Notes: generated from the letters alone by a model not told the origin. Numbered from the stretch's first letter, positions 1 through 7,861 are shown. The stretch: 39,201 bases of DNA from Alphaproteobacteria bacterium (GCA_021324545.1 JAJPIX010000026.1:1-39201); one strand, 5' to 3'. Numbers and translations: made by a program.

Positions 1-302
1 AAGGGATGCGGCGGCACATAGGGGCATTTCGTCATGAAGCACATGTCGCACAGCGTGCAGGCTTCCACGATGGATGGAAAATCCGCGCTCTTCACGCCGT
101 CCACATCTTCGGTGGGATTGCTGTCGATCAGATCGAACAGCCGCGGAAAGGATTCGCACAGGTTGAAGCAGCGCCGGCAGCCGTGGCAGATGTCGAAGAT
201 GCGCCGCATCTCCGCATCGAGCCTGGCGTCGTCATAAAAGTCGTCCTCGCGCCATTTGATCGGCTCGCGCTTCGGTGCGTCGAGGCTGCCTTCTCTGCTC
301 AT
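1..302 (-). CDS. Fe-S cluster protein, heterodisulfide-reductase/GlpC-like (partial)
   Basis: The first 100 codons of a gene that continues beyond the left edge. The visible part has two clustered cysteine motifs, [11 protein letters not shown] and [13 protein letters not shown], each the CxxCxxCxxxC pattern of a [4Fe-4S] cluster, as in the N-terminal ferredoxin domain of GlpC/heterodisulfide-reductase-type oxidoreductases. The start is ATG at 302, with AAGGA upstream. It lies 187 bases downstream of rubrerythrin on the same strand; from memory of alphaproteobacterial genomes this pair is often followed by a DUF3501 gene, which would lie outside the window. A role as electron-transfer partner of rubrerythrin in peroxide or iron stress is inferred. 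The gap to rubrerythrin holds an imperfect hairpin (451-473) with no T run, so the two genes are probably co-transcribed. Confidence 0.8.
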   Translation of the reverse strand, partial: MSREGSLDAPKREPIKWREDDFYDDARLDAEMRRIFDICHGCRRCFNLCESFPRLFDLIDSNPTEDVDGVKSADFPSIVEACTLCDMCFMTKCPYVPPHP

Positions 303-489
303 TCAGACAGTCCTTGTCATCCCCGGCCGAATGTCGCGATGCGGCGCGGGAAGCGCGCAAGGCGGCGGCAGGCGCCCAAGCAGAAACATCCGCGCAACCG
401 GAGATGCGCGAAAGTCCCGGGCGCCAAACCGCCATCGCCGCCCTGGCCTTCCCGCGCGCAAAGCATGCGCGGGGGGCGACAGCCCGCGA

Positions 490-912
490 TTACTTGCCCA
501 GCGTATCCAGCGCCTTCTGGAAACGTCCGGCGTGGCTTTTCTCGGCCTTGGCCAGCGTCTCGAACCAGTCGGCGATTTCATCGAAGCCTTCCTGGCGCGC
601 CGTTCTGGCCATGCCCGGATACATGTCGGTGTATTCGTGCGTTTCGCCGGCAATGGCGGCTTTCAGGTTCAGCGCCGTTCCCCCGATCGGCTCGCCGGTG
701 GCCGGATCGCCAACGGCTTCCAGAAATTCCAGATGCCCGTGCGCGTGGCCGGTTTCGCCTTCCGCGGTGGAGCGGAACACGGCGGAGACGTCGTTGTAGC
801 CTTCCACGTCGGCCTTCTGCGCGAAGTAGAGATAGCGGCGGTTGGCCTGGCTTTCGCCGGCGAAGGCGTCTTTCAGGTTCTGTGCCGTCTTGGAGCCTTT
901 CAGATTTGGCAT
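490..912 (-). CDS. Rubrerythrin family protein (diiron, no rubredoxin domain)
   Basis: 140 residues, a single ferritin-like four-helix domain. Carboxylate and histidine iron ligands are visible: E20 in the first helix, the ExxH motif E53/H56, E90 and E93 in the third helix, and E124/H127 in the last. The C-terminal rubredoxin domain with CxxC knuckles of classical rubrerythrin is absent, so this is the short erythrin type. The family reduces hydrogen peroxide at a diiron site or handles iron; the electron donor here could be the Fe-S protein encoded next. The start has a good ribosome site (AAAGGAG, seven bases before ATG). An ICE-like palindrome about 90 bases upstream suggests iron control by Irr, whose gene is the next one upstream on the same strand. 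Confidence 0.92.
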   Translation of the reverse strand: MPNLKGSKTAQNLKDAFAGESQANRRYLYFAQKADVEGYNDVSAVFRSTAEGETGHAHGHLEFLEAVGDPATGEPIGGTALNLKAAIAGETHEYTDMYPGMARTARQEGFDEIADWFETLAKAEKSHAGRFQKALDTLGK

Positions 913-1000
913 GGATCTTCTCCTTTCATGAGCTGGCCGCGAGCTCCGGCCCGCGGATTTCCGGCGACAAACATAACCCGGCCGGGGGCAGAGTCAACAG

Positions 1001-1017
1001 TTTAGAATTATTCCAAA
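1001..1017. promoter_or_regulatory. ICE-like Irr operator upstream of rubrerythrin
   Basis: TTTAGAATTATTCCAAA is an interrupted palindrome with one arm mismatch, TTTAGAA-N3-TTCCAAA. It matches the iron control element (TTTAGAA-N3-TTCTAAA type) recognised by Irr in alphaproteobacteria at all but one arm position. It lies in the 127-base gap between irr and rubrerythrin, 89 bases before the rubrerythrin ATG, where it could overlap or flank the promoter. No well-matched -35/-10 pair was recognised beside it. Binding by Irr is inferred. Confidence 0.7.
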
Positions 1018-1039
1018 GAAGAACTGCGCCGCCGCCGCA

Positions 1040-1504
1040 TCAGCCGCGCTTGATGCGAACGACCACATCCACGCGCCGGACGGCCATGCCTCTTGGCGGC
1101 GCTGGCACATGGCTCACCGCGATGGCATCGCCCGGAATGTCGATCAGCCGGCCGTCGTCTTCACAAAAGAAATGCTGATGCTCGCCCGTGTTCGTGTCGA
1201 AATAGCTTCTGGCGGCATCCACCACCACCTGCCGCAAAAGCCCGGCTTCCGTGAACTGGTGCAGCGCGTTGTAAACGGTCGCAAGCGAAACCCTCACGCC
1301 TGCCTTTGCGGCTTCCGCATGCAGGGTCTCGGCCGTGAGATGCCGGTGGCCTCGGCCCAGAAGCAGGCTTGCCAGCGCCACCCGCGGCCGTGTCGGACGC
1401 AGGCCGGCCGCCCGCAGGCGTGCGGCGGTATCTTCCTGAATTGCCTGCTTTTTATTGCCATCCATCGGCGCCAAACCCTTGCGCCGCTGCCGCCCGGCGC
1501 TCAT
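1040..1504 (-). CDS. irr: Irr, iron response regulator of the Fur family
   Basis: 154 residues. The winged-helix DNA-binding part contains AGLRPTRPR and SLATVYNALHQFTEAGLLRQ, followed by the dimerisation part with YFDTNTGEHQHFF. This order and wording match rhizobial Irr rather than Fur, Zur or PerR. The family senses haem status and represses or activates iron and haem genes by binding ICE boxes. The three-histidine haem site of Bradyrhizobium Irr is here H-Q-H (residues 109-111), and the N-terminal Cys-Pro haem motif is absent, so regulation may differ. It is divergent from fabA, with an ICE-like palindrome 32 bases upstream of the start. ATG 1504 is used here; ATG 1465, with AAGGG upstream, would give a 141-residue protein and is almost as likely. 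Confidence 0.93.
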   Translation of the reverse strand: MSAGRQRRKGLAPMDGNKKQAIQEDTAARLRAAGLRPTRPRVALASLLLGRGHRHLTAETLHAEAAKAGVRVSLATVYNALHQFTEAGLLRQVVVDAARSYFDTNTGEHQHFFCEDDGRLIDIPGDAIAVSHVPAPPRGMAVRRVDVVVRIKRG

Positions 1505-1534
1505 CTTTGCTAATGTTGCATTCGAACCATACCG

Positions 1535-1551
1535 GTTAGAATGCTTCTAAA
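1535..1551. promoter_or_regulatory. ICE-like Irr operator between irr and fabA
   Basis: The core TTAGAATGCTTCTAA (1536-1550) has perfect 6-base arms, TTAGAA and TTCTAA, around TGC. With the flanking bases it matches the ICE box TTTAGAA-N3-TTCTAAA at all but the first base. It sits in the divergent region, 32 bases upstream of the irr ATG and about 84 bases upstream of the fabA ATG. It could therefore mediate irr autoregulation, control of fabA-fabB-fabI, or both. The assignment rests on motif similarity. Confidence 0.75.
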
Positions 1552-1633
1552 CAACCAGATCGGTGAGGCGCCCTGCGGAATCAAGAGGCGTCGCCGGCAA
1601 AATGGAAACCCAAGGAAACGGCGGGAAACGCAC

Positions 1634-2179
1634 ATGCTGGGACGCAAGTCGAATTTCGATCTTCAGGGCCTCATTGCCTGCGCCAGGGGCGAGCTGTTCG
1701 GGCCGGGCAATCCGCAACTGCCGATGCCGCCCATGCTGATGTTCGATCGCATCACCAACATTTCTGAAAAGGGCGGCGCCTCCGACAAGGGCGTGGTGGA
1801 AGCCGAACTCGATCTGAAGCCCGATCTGTGGTTCTTCAAATGCCATTTCCTGGGGGATCCGGTGATGCCGGGATGCCTGGGGCTGGATGCGCTCTGGCAG
1901 ATGCTGGGATTTTTCCTGGGCTGGATGGGCGGCCTGGGCCGCGGGCGGGCGCTCGGCGTGGGCGAGGTGAAATTCACGGGCATGGTGCTGCCCACCAACA
2001 AGGTCGTGAGTTATTACGTGGAGCTCAAGCGCGTGATCATGCGCCGGCTCGTGCTCGGAATCGGCGACGGCGTCATGAAGGTGGACGGCAAGGTGATCTA
2101 CGAAGCCAAGGATCTGCGCGTGGGTCTTTTCAGCGACGCGGTGCAGAACACGGCCGCCGCCGAAGCCACGCCGGCCTGA
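1634..2179 (+). CDS. fabA: FabA, 3-hydroxydecanoyl-ACP dehydratase/isomerase
   Basis: 181 residues, hot-dog fold. It dehydrates 3-hydroxyacyl-ACP and isomerises trans-2- to cis-3-decenoyl-ACP, the branch point for unsaturated fatty acids. The catalytic pair is visible: H71 in [13 protein letters not shown] and D85 in [10 protein letters not shown], equivalent to H70 and D84 of the E. coli enzyme. The frame is open 93 bases further upstream, but the Arg-rich leader is not family-like. ATG 1634, preceded by AAGGAAACG, gives the family N-terminus and normal length. It is first of fabA-fabB-fabI, with 92 bases to fabB. An ICE-like site lies 84 bases before the start, so the operon may respond to iron through Irr. 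Confidence 0.96.
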   Translation: MLGRKSNFDLQGLIACARGELFGPGNPQLPMPPMLMFDRITNISEKGGASDKGVVEAELDLKPDLWFFKCHFLGDPVMPGCLGLDALWQMLGFFLGWMGGLGRGRALGVGEVKFTGMVLPTNKVVSYYVELKRVIMRRLVLGIGDGVMKVDGKVIYEAKDLRVGLFSDAVQNTAAAEATPA

Positions 2180-2271
2180 TTTTCATCCTCATGGCTTGAC
2201 AGGCCCGCCACGGTGACCAGAAAGCAGTCCTCCTCCTGTCGAAGGATGAGGCGAAGAAGGAAAGAAAAAGA

Positions 2272-3492
2272 ATGAGACGTGTCGCCGTCACCGGCATGGG
2301 CATCGTGTCCCCCATCGGCAATTCCACCCAGGAAGTGACCGCCTCCCTGCGCGAGGCAAAATCGGGCATCACCTTCTCTGGGCAATACAAGGACATGGGC
2401 TTCAGAAGCCAGGTCTATGGCAGGCCCGACATCGATCTGGATTCGCTCATCGACCGGCGCGCGCGCCGTTTCATGGGCGATACCGCCGCCTATGCCTTTG
2501 TCGCGATGGAACAGGCCCTGCGCGATTCCGGGCTTGAGGAAAAGGACATCGTGAACGAGCGCACGGGCCTGATCGTGGGCTCGGGCGGCCCTTCCGTGCG
2601 CGCCATCGTGCAGGCGGCCGACATCACGCGCGAAAACAAAAGCCCCAGGCGCATCGGCCCGTTTGCCGTGCCCAAGGCCATGTCGTCCACCTGCTCGGCG
2701 GTGCTTTCAACCTGGTTCAAGATCAAGGGCGTGAATTATTCGATCAGCTCGGCTTGCGCCACATCGGCGCATTGCATCGGCAACGCCGCCGAGATGATCC
2801 AGCACGGCAAGCAGGACATCATGTTTGCCGGCGGCGGCGAGGAGCTGGATTGGGCGCTGTCGAACCTGTTCGACGCCATGGGCGCGATGTCCACGCGTTT
2901 CAACGAAACGCCGGCCAAGGCCTCCCGCGCCTTCGACAAGAACCGCGACGGCTTTGTCATCGCCGGCGGCGGCGGCGTGGTGGTGCTGGAAGAGCTCGAG
3001 CACGCAAAGGCGCGCGGCGCCAAAATCTATGCGGAGCTTGTGGGCTATGGCGCCACGTCCGACGGCCACGACATGGTGGCGCCTTCGGGCGAGGGCGCGG
3101 TGCGATGCATGAAGCAGGCGCTCTCCACCGTCAAAGGCGACATCGACTATATCAACGCCCACGGCACCTCCACGCCGGTGGGCGATGTGACCGAAGTGAA
3201 GGCGCTGCGCGAGGTGTTCGGCGACCGCATTCCGCCGGTCAATTCCACCAAGTCGCTCACCGGCCATTCGCTGGGCGCCACCGGCGCGCAGGAAGCGATC
3301 TATTCCATCCTGCAGATGAACAATGGCTTCATCGCCGAAAGCGCCAACATCGAGGAGATCGATCCGGAAGTGGCCGATGCGCCGATCGTGCGCAGCCGCG
3401 TGGACAACGCGAAAATCGCGCGCGCGCTGTCCAATTCCTTCGGCTTCGGCGGCACCAACGCCACGCTGGTGTTCCAGCGCTACGACGCATAA
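2272..3492 (+). CDS. fabB: FabB, beta-ketoacyl-ACP synthase I
   Basis: 406 residues, thiolase fold. It elongates acyl-ACP with malonyl-ACP and, in the FabA/FabB pathway, extends cis-3-decenoyl-ACP so that the double bond is kept. The Cys-His-His triad is clear: C162 in [13 protein letters not shown]297 in [11 protein letters not shown] and H332 in [11 protein letters not shown], one residue short of the E. coli FabB numbering (163/298/333). The two-histidine arrangement and the neighbouring fabA support FabB rather than FabF. The ATG is preceded by a purine-rich AAGGAAAG ribosome site. The 92-base gap after fabA holds a TTGACA at 2198-2203 without a convincing -10 element. Confidence 0.96.
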   Translation: MRRVAVTGMGIVSPIGNSTQEVTASLREAKSGITFSGQYKDMGFRSQVYGRPDIDLDSLIDRRARRFMGDTAAYAFVAMEQALRDSGLEEKDIVNERTGLIVGSGGPSVRAIVQAADITRENKSPRRIGPFAVPKAMSSTCSAVLSTWFKIKGVNYSISSACATSAHCIGNAAEMIQHGKQDIMFAGGGEELDWALSNLFDAMGAMSTRFNETPAKASRAFDKNRDGFVIAGGGGVVVLEELEHAKARGAKIYAELVGYGATSDGHDMVAPSGEGAVRCMKQALSTVKGDIDYINAHGTSTPVGDVTEVKALREVFGDRIPPVNSTKSLTGHSLGATGAQEAIYSILQMNNGFIAESANIEEIDPEVADAPIVRSRVDNAKIARALSNSFGFGGTNATLVFQRYDA

Positions 3493-3591
3493 GCCTCATG
3501 CGTCCGCAGGCTCAGCATGGGGAAGTTTCAAGATGATCCTCACCCCGGGCCGGCCGATGGATGAGGAACCATTCCTTCGAGAATTCAGCAC

Positions 3592-4443
3592 ATGACCGAC
3601 AACAGAAAATTGATGGCCGGCCGCCGCGGGCTGGTGATGGGGGTCGCCAACGATCATTCCATCGCCTGGGGCATCGCGCGCAAGCTCGCCGAGCAGGGCG
3701 CGGACATCGCCTTCACCTACCAGGGCGAGGCGCAGCTCAAGCGGCTGAAGCCGCTTGCGGCGTCGATCGGCGCAACCATCATGATGCCGGGCGATGTGGA
3801 GAAGGATGAAGAGCTTGAGGCGGTGTTCGCCCGGCTGAAGCGCGAATGGGGCCGGATGGATTTTCTGGTTCACGCCATCGCCCATTCCGACAAGAACGAG
3901 CTCAAGGGCCGCTATGTGGATACGAGCCGCGCCAATTTCATCCGCTCGCTCGTCATCTCCTGCTATTCGTTCACCGATGTGGCGCGGCGGGCGCGCGCGC
4001 TCATGCCCGATGGCGGGGCTTTGCTCACGCTGACCTATCTCGGCTCCACCCGCGTCACGCCCAATTATAATGTGATGGGCGTGGCCAAGGCGGGGCTGGA
4101 AGCGAGCGTGCGCTATCTCGCCTCCGACCTGGGGCAGGACAAGATCCGCGTGAACGCGATTTCCGCCGGGCCCATGCGCACGCTGGCCGGCTCGGTGATC
4201 GGGGAATCGCGCACCATGTTCCGCTGGAACAAGCATTTGAGTCCCTTGGGCAAAACGGTTGACCTCGAGCATGTGGGCAATGCGGCTCTTTACCTTCTGA
4301 GCGAAATGGGTGCAGGGGTCACCGGCGAAATCCATTATGTGGATGCCGGCTACAACATCGTGGGCGCGCCTTCGAGCGTAAAGCTCAGGGAATGGTCGGA
4401 GGGCGCGGGCGAGGAAGGGGATTCCAATGGAGCGGGCACATAA
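3592..4443 (+). CDS. fabI: FabI, enoyl-ACP reductase (NADH)
   Basis: 283 residues, short-chain dehydrogenase fold. It reduces trans-2-enoyl-ACP, the last step of each elongation cycle, and the family is the target of triclosan-type inhibitors. The glycine-rich nucleotide site begins at GLVMGVANDHSIAWGIA. The active-site residues Y149, Y159 and K166 fall exactly three positions after Y146, Y156 and K163 of E. coli FabI. The C-terminus runs about 20 residues past the E. coli length, ending in a Gly/Glu-rich tail. Its last 17 bases overlap the next gene, whose ribosome site lies inside fabI, suggesting translational coupling. The 99-base gap to fabB contains an imperfect CCTCA/TGAGG inverted repeat that looks like a dispersed-repeat fragment. 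Confidence 0.95.
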   Translation: MTDNRKLMAGRRGLVMGVANDHSIAWGIARKLAEQGADIAFTYQGEAQLKRLKPLAASIGATIMMPGDVEKDEELEAVFARLKREWGRMDFLVHAIAHSDKNELKGRYVDTSRANFIRSLVISCYSFTDVARRARALMPDGGALLTLTYLGSTRVTPNYNVMGVAKAGLEASVRYLASDLGQDKIRVNAISAGPMRTLAGSVIGESRTMFRWNKHLSPLGKTVDLEHVGNAALYLLSEMGAGVTGEIHYVDAGYNIVGAPSSVKLREWSEGAGEEGDSNGAGT

Positions 4444-5095
4444 CGAATTTTCCTCCCCCGCTTGCGGGGGAGGTGGCGAACCGCCGAACGCGGTGAGCCG
4501 GAAGGGGGCGCGCGGCCACGCCCCAATCGTTGCAGCGCTCTGCCTGATGTTGGGCACGACCGCGGCCCAGGCCGGATGGCAGGATCGCGCCAGCCCCTAT
4601 GATGCGCAGCGCCTTTCCCGCCTCGATGAAGCGCGCGCCAAGGCGATGCAGGAAGCCTCCGCCGGCTCCGACATGGGCATCATCGCGCCGGTGATGAATG
4701 CGCAAGGCGCCATGCCCAGCGGCAGCGATCTTGTGGGATCCTGGCGCTGCCGCACCATCAAGCTCGGCGGGATCACGCCTTCGGTCGTTTACAGCTGGTT
4801 TTCCTGCCGCATCTCCGATCGCGGCGGTGTGCTCTATCTGCAGAAGACGTCCGGCTCGCAGCGCACAAGCGGCTTTCTTTATCCCGGCGACGGCGGGTTT
4901 GTTTATCTCGGCGCCTCCACGGTCAATGGCGAGAAGCCGCACGCCTATTCCGGCAACGGCGCCTCGGTCGGCGCGCCTGCCACCCCCGATGACCAGATCG
5001 GGCTTCTCACCATGATCGGGCCCAATCATGCCCGCCTTGAGATGCCCTACCCGGTTCTGGAATCCACCATGGATGTGCTGGAACTGCAGCGCTGA
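4427..5095 (+). CDS. Secreted DUF4893-family protein with repeat-encoded N-terminus
   Basis: 222 residues from ATG 4427, which has an excellent ribosome site (GAGGAAGGGG) inside the end of fabI. Residues 1-30 are low-complexity and are encoded by a GC-rich dispersed palindrome (4452-4473 and flank). A hydrophobic segment PIVAALCLMLGTTAAQA then gives a signal peptide, probably cut after AQA. The mature part carries the DUF4893 pattern: SWRCRTIKLGG, a SWFSCR segment, KTSGSQRTSGF, VYLGAS and a C-terminal STMDVLELQR. Function is unknown; a periplasmic location is inferred. GTG 4493 in the same frame would give a 200-residue protein with a conventional signal peptide but lacks a well-placed ribosome site. 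The stop overlaps the next start (TGATG). Confidence 0.82.
   Translation: MERAHNEFSSPACGGGGEPPNAVSRKGARGHAPIVAALCLMLGTTAAQAGWQDRASPYDAQRLSRLDEARAKAMQEASAGSDMGIIAPVMNAQGAMPSGSDLVGSWRCRTIKLGGITPSVVYSWFSCRISDRGGVLYLQKTSGSQRTSGFLYPGDGGFVYLGASTVNGEKPHAYSGNGASVGAPATPDDQIGLLTMIGPNHARLEMPYPVLESTMDVLELQR
4452..4473. repeat. Dispersed GC-rich palindrome inside a coding region
   Basis: CCTCCCCCGC-TT-GCGGGGGAGG, perfect 10-base arms with a two-base loop, followed by GGTGGCGAACCGCCGAACGCGGTGAGCCGGA, which itself contains GGCG/CGCC complementarity. This is the look of the short intergenic repeats common in alphaproteobacterial genomes. There is no T run, so it is not a standard terminator. Here it lies in frame within the DUF4893 gene. 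Confidence 0.75.
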
Positions 5096-5475
5096 TGCGC
5101 CTCAACCAGGTCACCGTTCCCGCGCGCGATCTGGAAAAATCCATCGCCTTCTATCTGACGCTCGGCCTGAAACTGATCGTGAAAAGCGAACAATATGCCC
5201 GCTTCGAAGTGGGCGACGGGACAGACACCCTCTCCCTGCATCTGGCCGGCGATGTCGCAGGCGCCGAGAACGGCGCGCGCGTCTATTTCGAATGTGACGA
5301 TCTGGACGCGCGGGTCGCGGCACTGAAAGCCAAAGGCATCCAATTCGACAGCGGTCCCGAAGACAAACGCTGGCTGTGGCGCGAAGTCTGGCTCACCGAT
5401 CCGGCGGGCGTGAAGCTCTGCCTTTATCATGCCGGCGAAAACCGCCGCTTCCCGCCCTGGCGGCTGAAGGATTAG
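5095..5475 (+). CDS. VOC (glyoxalase/bleomycin-resistance) superfamily protein
   Basis: 126 residues, one glyoxalase-like domain made of two beta-alpha-beta-beta-beta units. The first unit runs from NQVTVPARDLEKSIAFY, the second from RVYFECDDLDARVAALKAKG. The C-terminus WREVWLTDPAGVKLCLYHAG followed by ENRRFPPWR matches a common subfamily of small VOC proteins. The usual metal-binding histidine near the N-terminus is a glutamine (Q5), and the usual C-terminal glutamate is replaced in the KLCLYH strand, so metal-dependent glyoxalase activity is doubtful and no substrate can be named. Its ATG shares one base with the stop of the DUF4893 gene, and its stop overlaps that of carA on the other strand. 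Confidence 0.85.
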   Translation: MRLNQVTVPARDLEKSIAFYLTLGLKLIVKSEQYARFEVGDGTDTLSLHLAGDVAGAENGARVYFECDDLDARVAALKAKGIQFDSGPEDKRWLWREVWLTDPAGVKLCLYHAGENRRFPPWRLKD

Positions 5476-6659
5476 GCCCGCGCTTTCGCCGCCGCCGCGA
5501 AACGCCCGAAGAGATAATGCGAATCCATCGGCCCCGGAGAGGCTTCCGGATGGTATTGCACGCTGAACACGGGCTTTCCCTCCACGCGCAATCCGCAATT
5601 GGTTCCGTCGAACAGCGAGACATGGGTTTCCTTCACCCCGCGCGGGAAGCTCTCGCGGTCCACGGTGAAGCCGTGGTTCATGGAGACGATTTCCACCTTG
5701 CCGGTTTCCAGATCCTTCACCGGATGATTTGCGCCGTGATGGCCCTGCGCCATCTTTTTCGTCTTGCCGCCCAGCGCCAGCCCCAGCATCTGATGGCCAA
5801 GGCAGATGCCGAACACCGGAAGTTTGGAATCCACGAGCGCCCTGATGGTGGGAATGGCATATTCGCCCGTCGCCGCCGGATCGCCCGGCCCGTTCGACAG
5901 AAGAACGCCATGCGGGGCATGGCGCATCACATCCTCGAATGTTGCATGGGCCGGCAGCACCACAATGTCGGCGCCGTGCCCCGCAAGCTGGCGCAGGATG
6001 TTGCGCTTGACGCCATAATCAATCACCACCGCGCGCCATGTGGGCGCGGTTTCTTCGCCATAGCCTGCGCCCCAGGCCCACGGCGTCTCCCGCCAGCGAT
6101 ACATCTGCCGGCAGCTCACATCCTTGGCGAGATCAAGCCCCACCAGTCCCGGAAAGCCGCGCGCCATCTTCACCAGCGCGTCGCGGTCGAATCTTCCGCC
6201 GGCGCTGTGCGCCACAACGCCGTGCGGCATGCCCTGCTCGCGGATGCGGTTGGTGAGCGCGCGCGTATCGATGCCGGCGATGCCGGGAATGTTGTGCAGG
6301 CGCAGCCAGCGGTCGAGCGCGGCCATGCTCCGCCAGTTCGAGGGATGCCCGGCATCGGCCCGCACCACGCAGGCCCGCACAACCGGCGTGGTGGATTCCA
6401 CGTCTTCGGCGTTGGTGCCCACGATCCCGATGTGGGGAAAGGTGAAGGCCACGATCTGCCCGGCGTAGGACGGGTCGGTGAGGATTTCCTCATACCCCGT
6501 CATCGCGGTGTTGAAGCAGACTTCGCCCACCGCTGCGCTTTCCGCGCCGAAGCCGAAGCCTTCGAACACTGTGCCGTCCGCCAGCACCAGAAGGGCGGTT
6601 TTCGCGCGCGAAAAAGCCGCCGCCGGGCGTTCGGCGGTTGCGGACGTGCTGTCGGTCAT
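5472..6659 (-). CDS. carA: CarA, carbamoyl-phosphate synthase small (glutaminase) subunit
   Basis: 395 residues. The N-terminal CarA domain (about 20-155) starts LVLADGTVFEGFGFG. The C-terminal class I glutamine amidotransferase has its triad C286 in FGICLGHQM, and H370/E372 in QYHPEASPGP. It releases ammonia from glutamine for carbamoyl-phosphate synthesis by CarB, feeding arginine and pyrimidine synthesis; carB is not in the window. The frame is open 51 bases further upstream, but ATG 6659 has GGAAGG at the right distance and gives the normal length. It is divergent from yqeY and convergent with the VOC gene, their stop codons sharing two bases. Confidence 0.96.
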   Translation of the reverse strand: MTDSTSATAERPAAAFSRAKTALLVLADGTVFEGFGFGAESAAVGEVCFNTAMTGYEEILTDPSYAGQIVAFTFPHIGIVGTNAEDVESTTPVVRACVVRADAGHPSNWRSMAALDRWLRLHNIPGIAGIDTRALTNRIREQGMPHGVVAHSAGGRFDRDALVKMARGFPGLVGLDLAKDVSCRQMYRWRETPWAWGAGYGEETAPTWRAVVIDYGVKRNILRQLAGHGADIVVLPAHATFEDVMRHAPHGVLLSNGPGDPAATGEYAIPTIRALVDSKLPVFGICLGHQMLGLALGGKTKKMAQGHHGANHPVKDLETGKVEIVSMNHGFTVDRESFPRGVKETHVSLFDGTNCGLRVEGKPVFSVQYHPEASPGPMDSHYLFGRFAAAAKARA

Positions 6660-6718
6660 GGAAGGCCTTCCGATTTGCCGGAAAATAGGAAGGTGCCCGG
6701 GCGCGGTCAACCTCGAAT

Positions 6719-6743
6719 CGCCCTCCCTTGCAAGGGGAGGGCG
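6719..6743. repeat. Intergenic palindrome between carA and yqeY
   Basis: CGCCCTCCCTTG/CAAGGGGAGGGCG form two arms of about 12 bases that pair except for one extra G. A second, smaller palindrome, TCCCCTT-TTC-AAGGGGA, follows at 6793-6809. Both lie in the 190-base divergent gap and resemble the CCCTCTCCC-type repeats found after rpoD. Neither is followed by a T run. They may be transcribed into the carA or yqeY leader, but no function is shown. Confidence 0.6.
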
Positions 6744-6849
6744 GATCGCCTCCAGGCCGCGCCATGATCCCCGCCCGGCGCGGGTTGCGGGCTCCCCTTT
6801 TCAAGGGGAAGAAGAAAAATGCTAGGACCCTCTGCAAAGGAGCCAAGCC

Positions 6850-7314
6850 ATGCCCCTGCGCGACCAATTCAACGATCAGCTGAAAGAAGCGATGAAAGCC
6901 AAGGATCAGCGCCGGGTCTCGACGCTCCGGATGATTCTGGCGGGGCTCAAGGAAAAAGACATCGCCAACCGCAGCGAAGAATCGAAGGCCGGCATCGGCG
7001 ACGACGAAATTCTTTCGCTGCTCGCCAGGATGATCAAGCAGCGCGAGGAATCGGCGGCGGCCTTCGAACAGGGCGGCCGGCCCGAACTTGCAAAAGCCGA
7101 GCGTGAGGAAATCGCGATCATCCGCGCCTTCATGCCAAAGCAGATGAGCGCCGAGGAAGCAAAGGCCGCAATCGCAAAGGTCATCGCCGAAACCGGCGCC
7201 GCCTCGATGAAGGACATGGGCCGCGTGATGGGCCTGCTGAAAGAGCGTTACGCCGGCCAGATGGATTTCGCCAAAGCCAGCGCCGTGGCGAAAGAGCTGC
7301 TCAGCCGCACCTAG
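6850..7314 (+). CDS. GatB/YqeY domain protein
   Basis: 154 residues, all-helical, the usual length of the YqeY family. The start MPLRDQFNDQLKEAMKAKDQ and the segments LRMILAGLKEKDIA, FMPKQMSAEEAKAAI and SMKDMGRVMGLLKERYAGQMDF are family hallmarks. The domain resembles the C-terminal tRNA-binding tail of GatB, so a tRNA or amidotransferase link is often proposed but is not established. The ATG is preceded by AAAGGAG at seven bases. Its position near dnaG and rpoD is conserved in alphaproteobacteria. A GAF-domain gene on the other strand ends 46 bases downstream. Confidence 0.92.
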   Translation: MPLRDQFNDQLKEAMKAKDQRRVSTLRMILAGLKEKDIANRSEESKAGIGDDEILSLLARMIKQREESAAAFEQGGRPELAKAEREEIAIIRAFMPKQMSAEEAKAAIAKVIAETGAASMKDMGRVMGLLKERYAGQMDFAKASAVAKELLSRT

Positions 7315-7360
7315 AATTCAGGCGGCGGAGGATGGCACCGGCCTCGAAACCGTCTCCAAT

Positions 7361-7861
7361 CTACGCCGCGGCGGCCTTCATCGCTTCGCCCACAAGCCCC
7401 GCCATGGCCTCGACCATGCCGATTTCCTTGTCCACGAACAGCCGCCGTTCGCCCCAATAGGCGCCGATGGCGGCCACAGGCGAACGGCCGCCCACCGGCG
7501 CCATGATCAGGCTTTTCACGAAGGTGCGGCGATAGACGTCGTGGGGAATGCGCGGGTCGGCGAAAATGTCCTCGATGGCCGCGGTTTTGCCGTTCAGCAT
7601 GCACCAGCCGGAGATGCAGCTTTTCATGGGGAATTTCCGGCCCTTCCACAGCGGCCCGATCGCGTCTTCGTCCACGTAATGGCAGCTTTCGCCCTCGCGC
7701 AGCACGAACGTCACCCCGTCCGATGAAAAGATCGCGCGCGCGGTGGAGCGCACCAGATCGACGATGTCCTGAAGGCTTTCGGCATAGGCGAAACGTTCGC
7801 GCGCCACGGAAAGCAGCTTGCGGCGCGAGTTGAAGCTCGCATCGAAGGCGGAAACGAACAT
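7361..7861 (-). CDS. Stand-alone GAF-domain protein
   Basis: 166 residues from ATG 7861, which has GGGGAGAAA upstream; an ATG seven codons earlier (7882) lacks a ribosome site. One GAF domain spans about residues 10-160: a helix with FAYAESLQDIVDLVRSTAR, the strand GVTFVLREGESCHYVDEDA, a cysteine-containing SCISGWCMLNGK and the strand APVGGRSPVAAIGAYWGE. GAF domains bind small ligands or chromophores in sensor kinases and cyclases, but no output domain is attached, so it could signal only through a partner or work as a single-domain sensor or enzyme. It is divergent from dnaG with 193 bases between them. Confidence 0.82.
   Translation of the reverse strand: MFVSAFDASFNSRRKLLSVARERFAYAESLQDIVDLVRSTARAIFSSDGVTFVLREGESCHYVDEDAIGPLWKGRKFPMKSCISGWCMLNGKTAAIEDIFADPRIPHDVYRRTFVKSLIMAPVGGRSPVAAIGAYWGERRLFVDKEIGMVEAMAGLVGEAMKAAAA

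Noticed and set aside
2198-2203. TTGACA between fabA and fabB as an internal promoter
   Set aside because: No acceptable -10 element lies 16-18 bases downstream.
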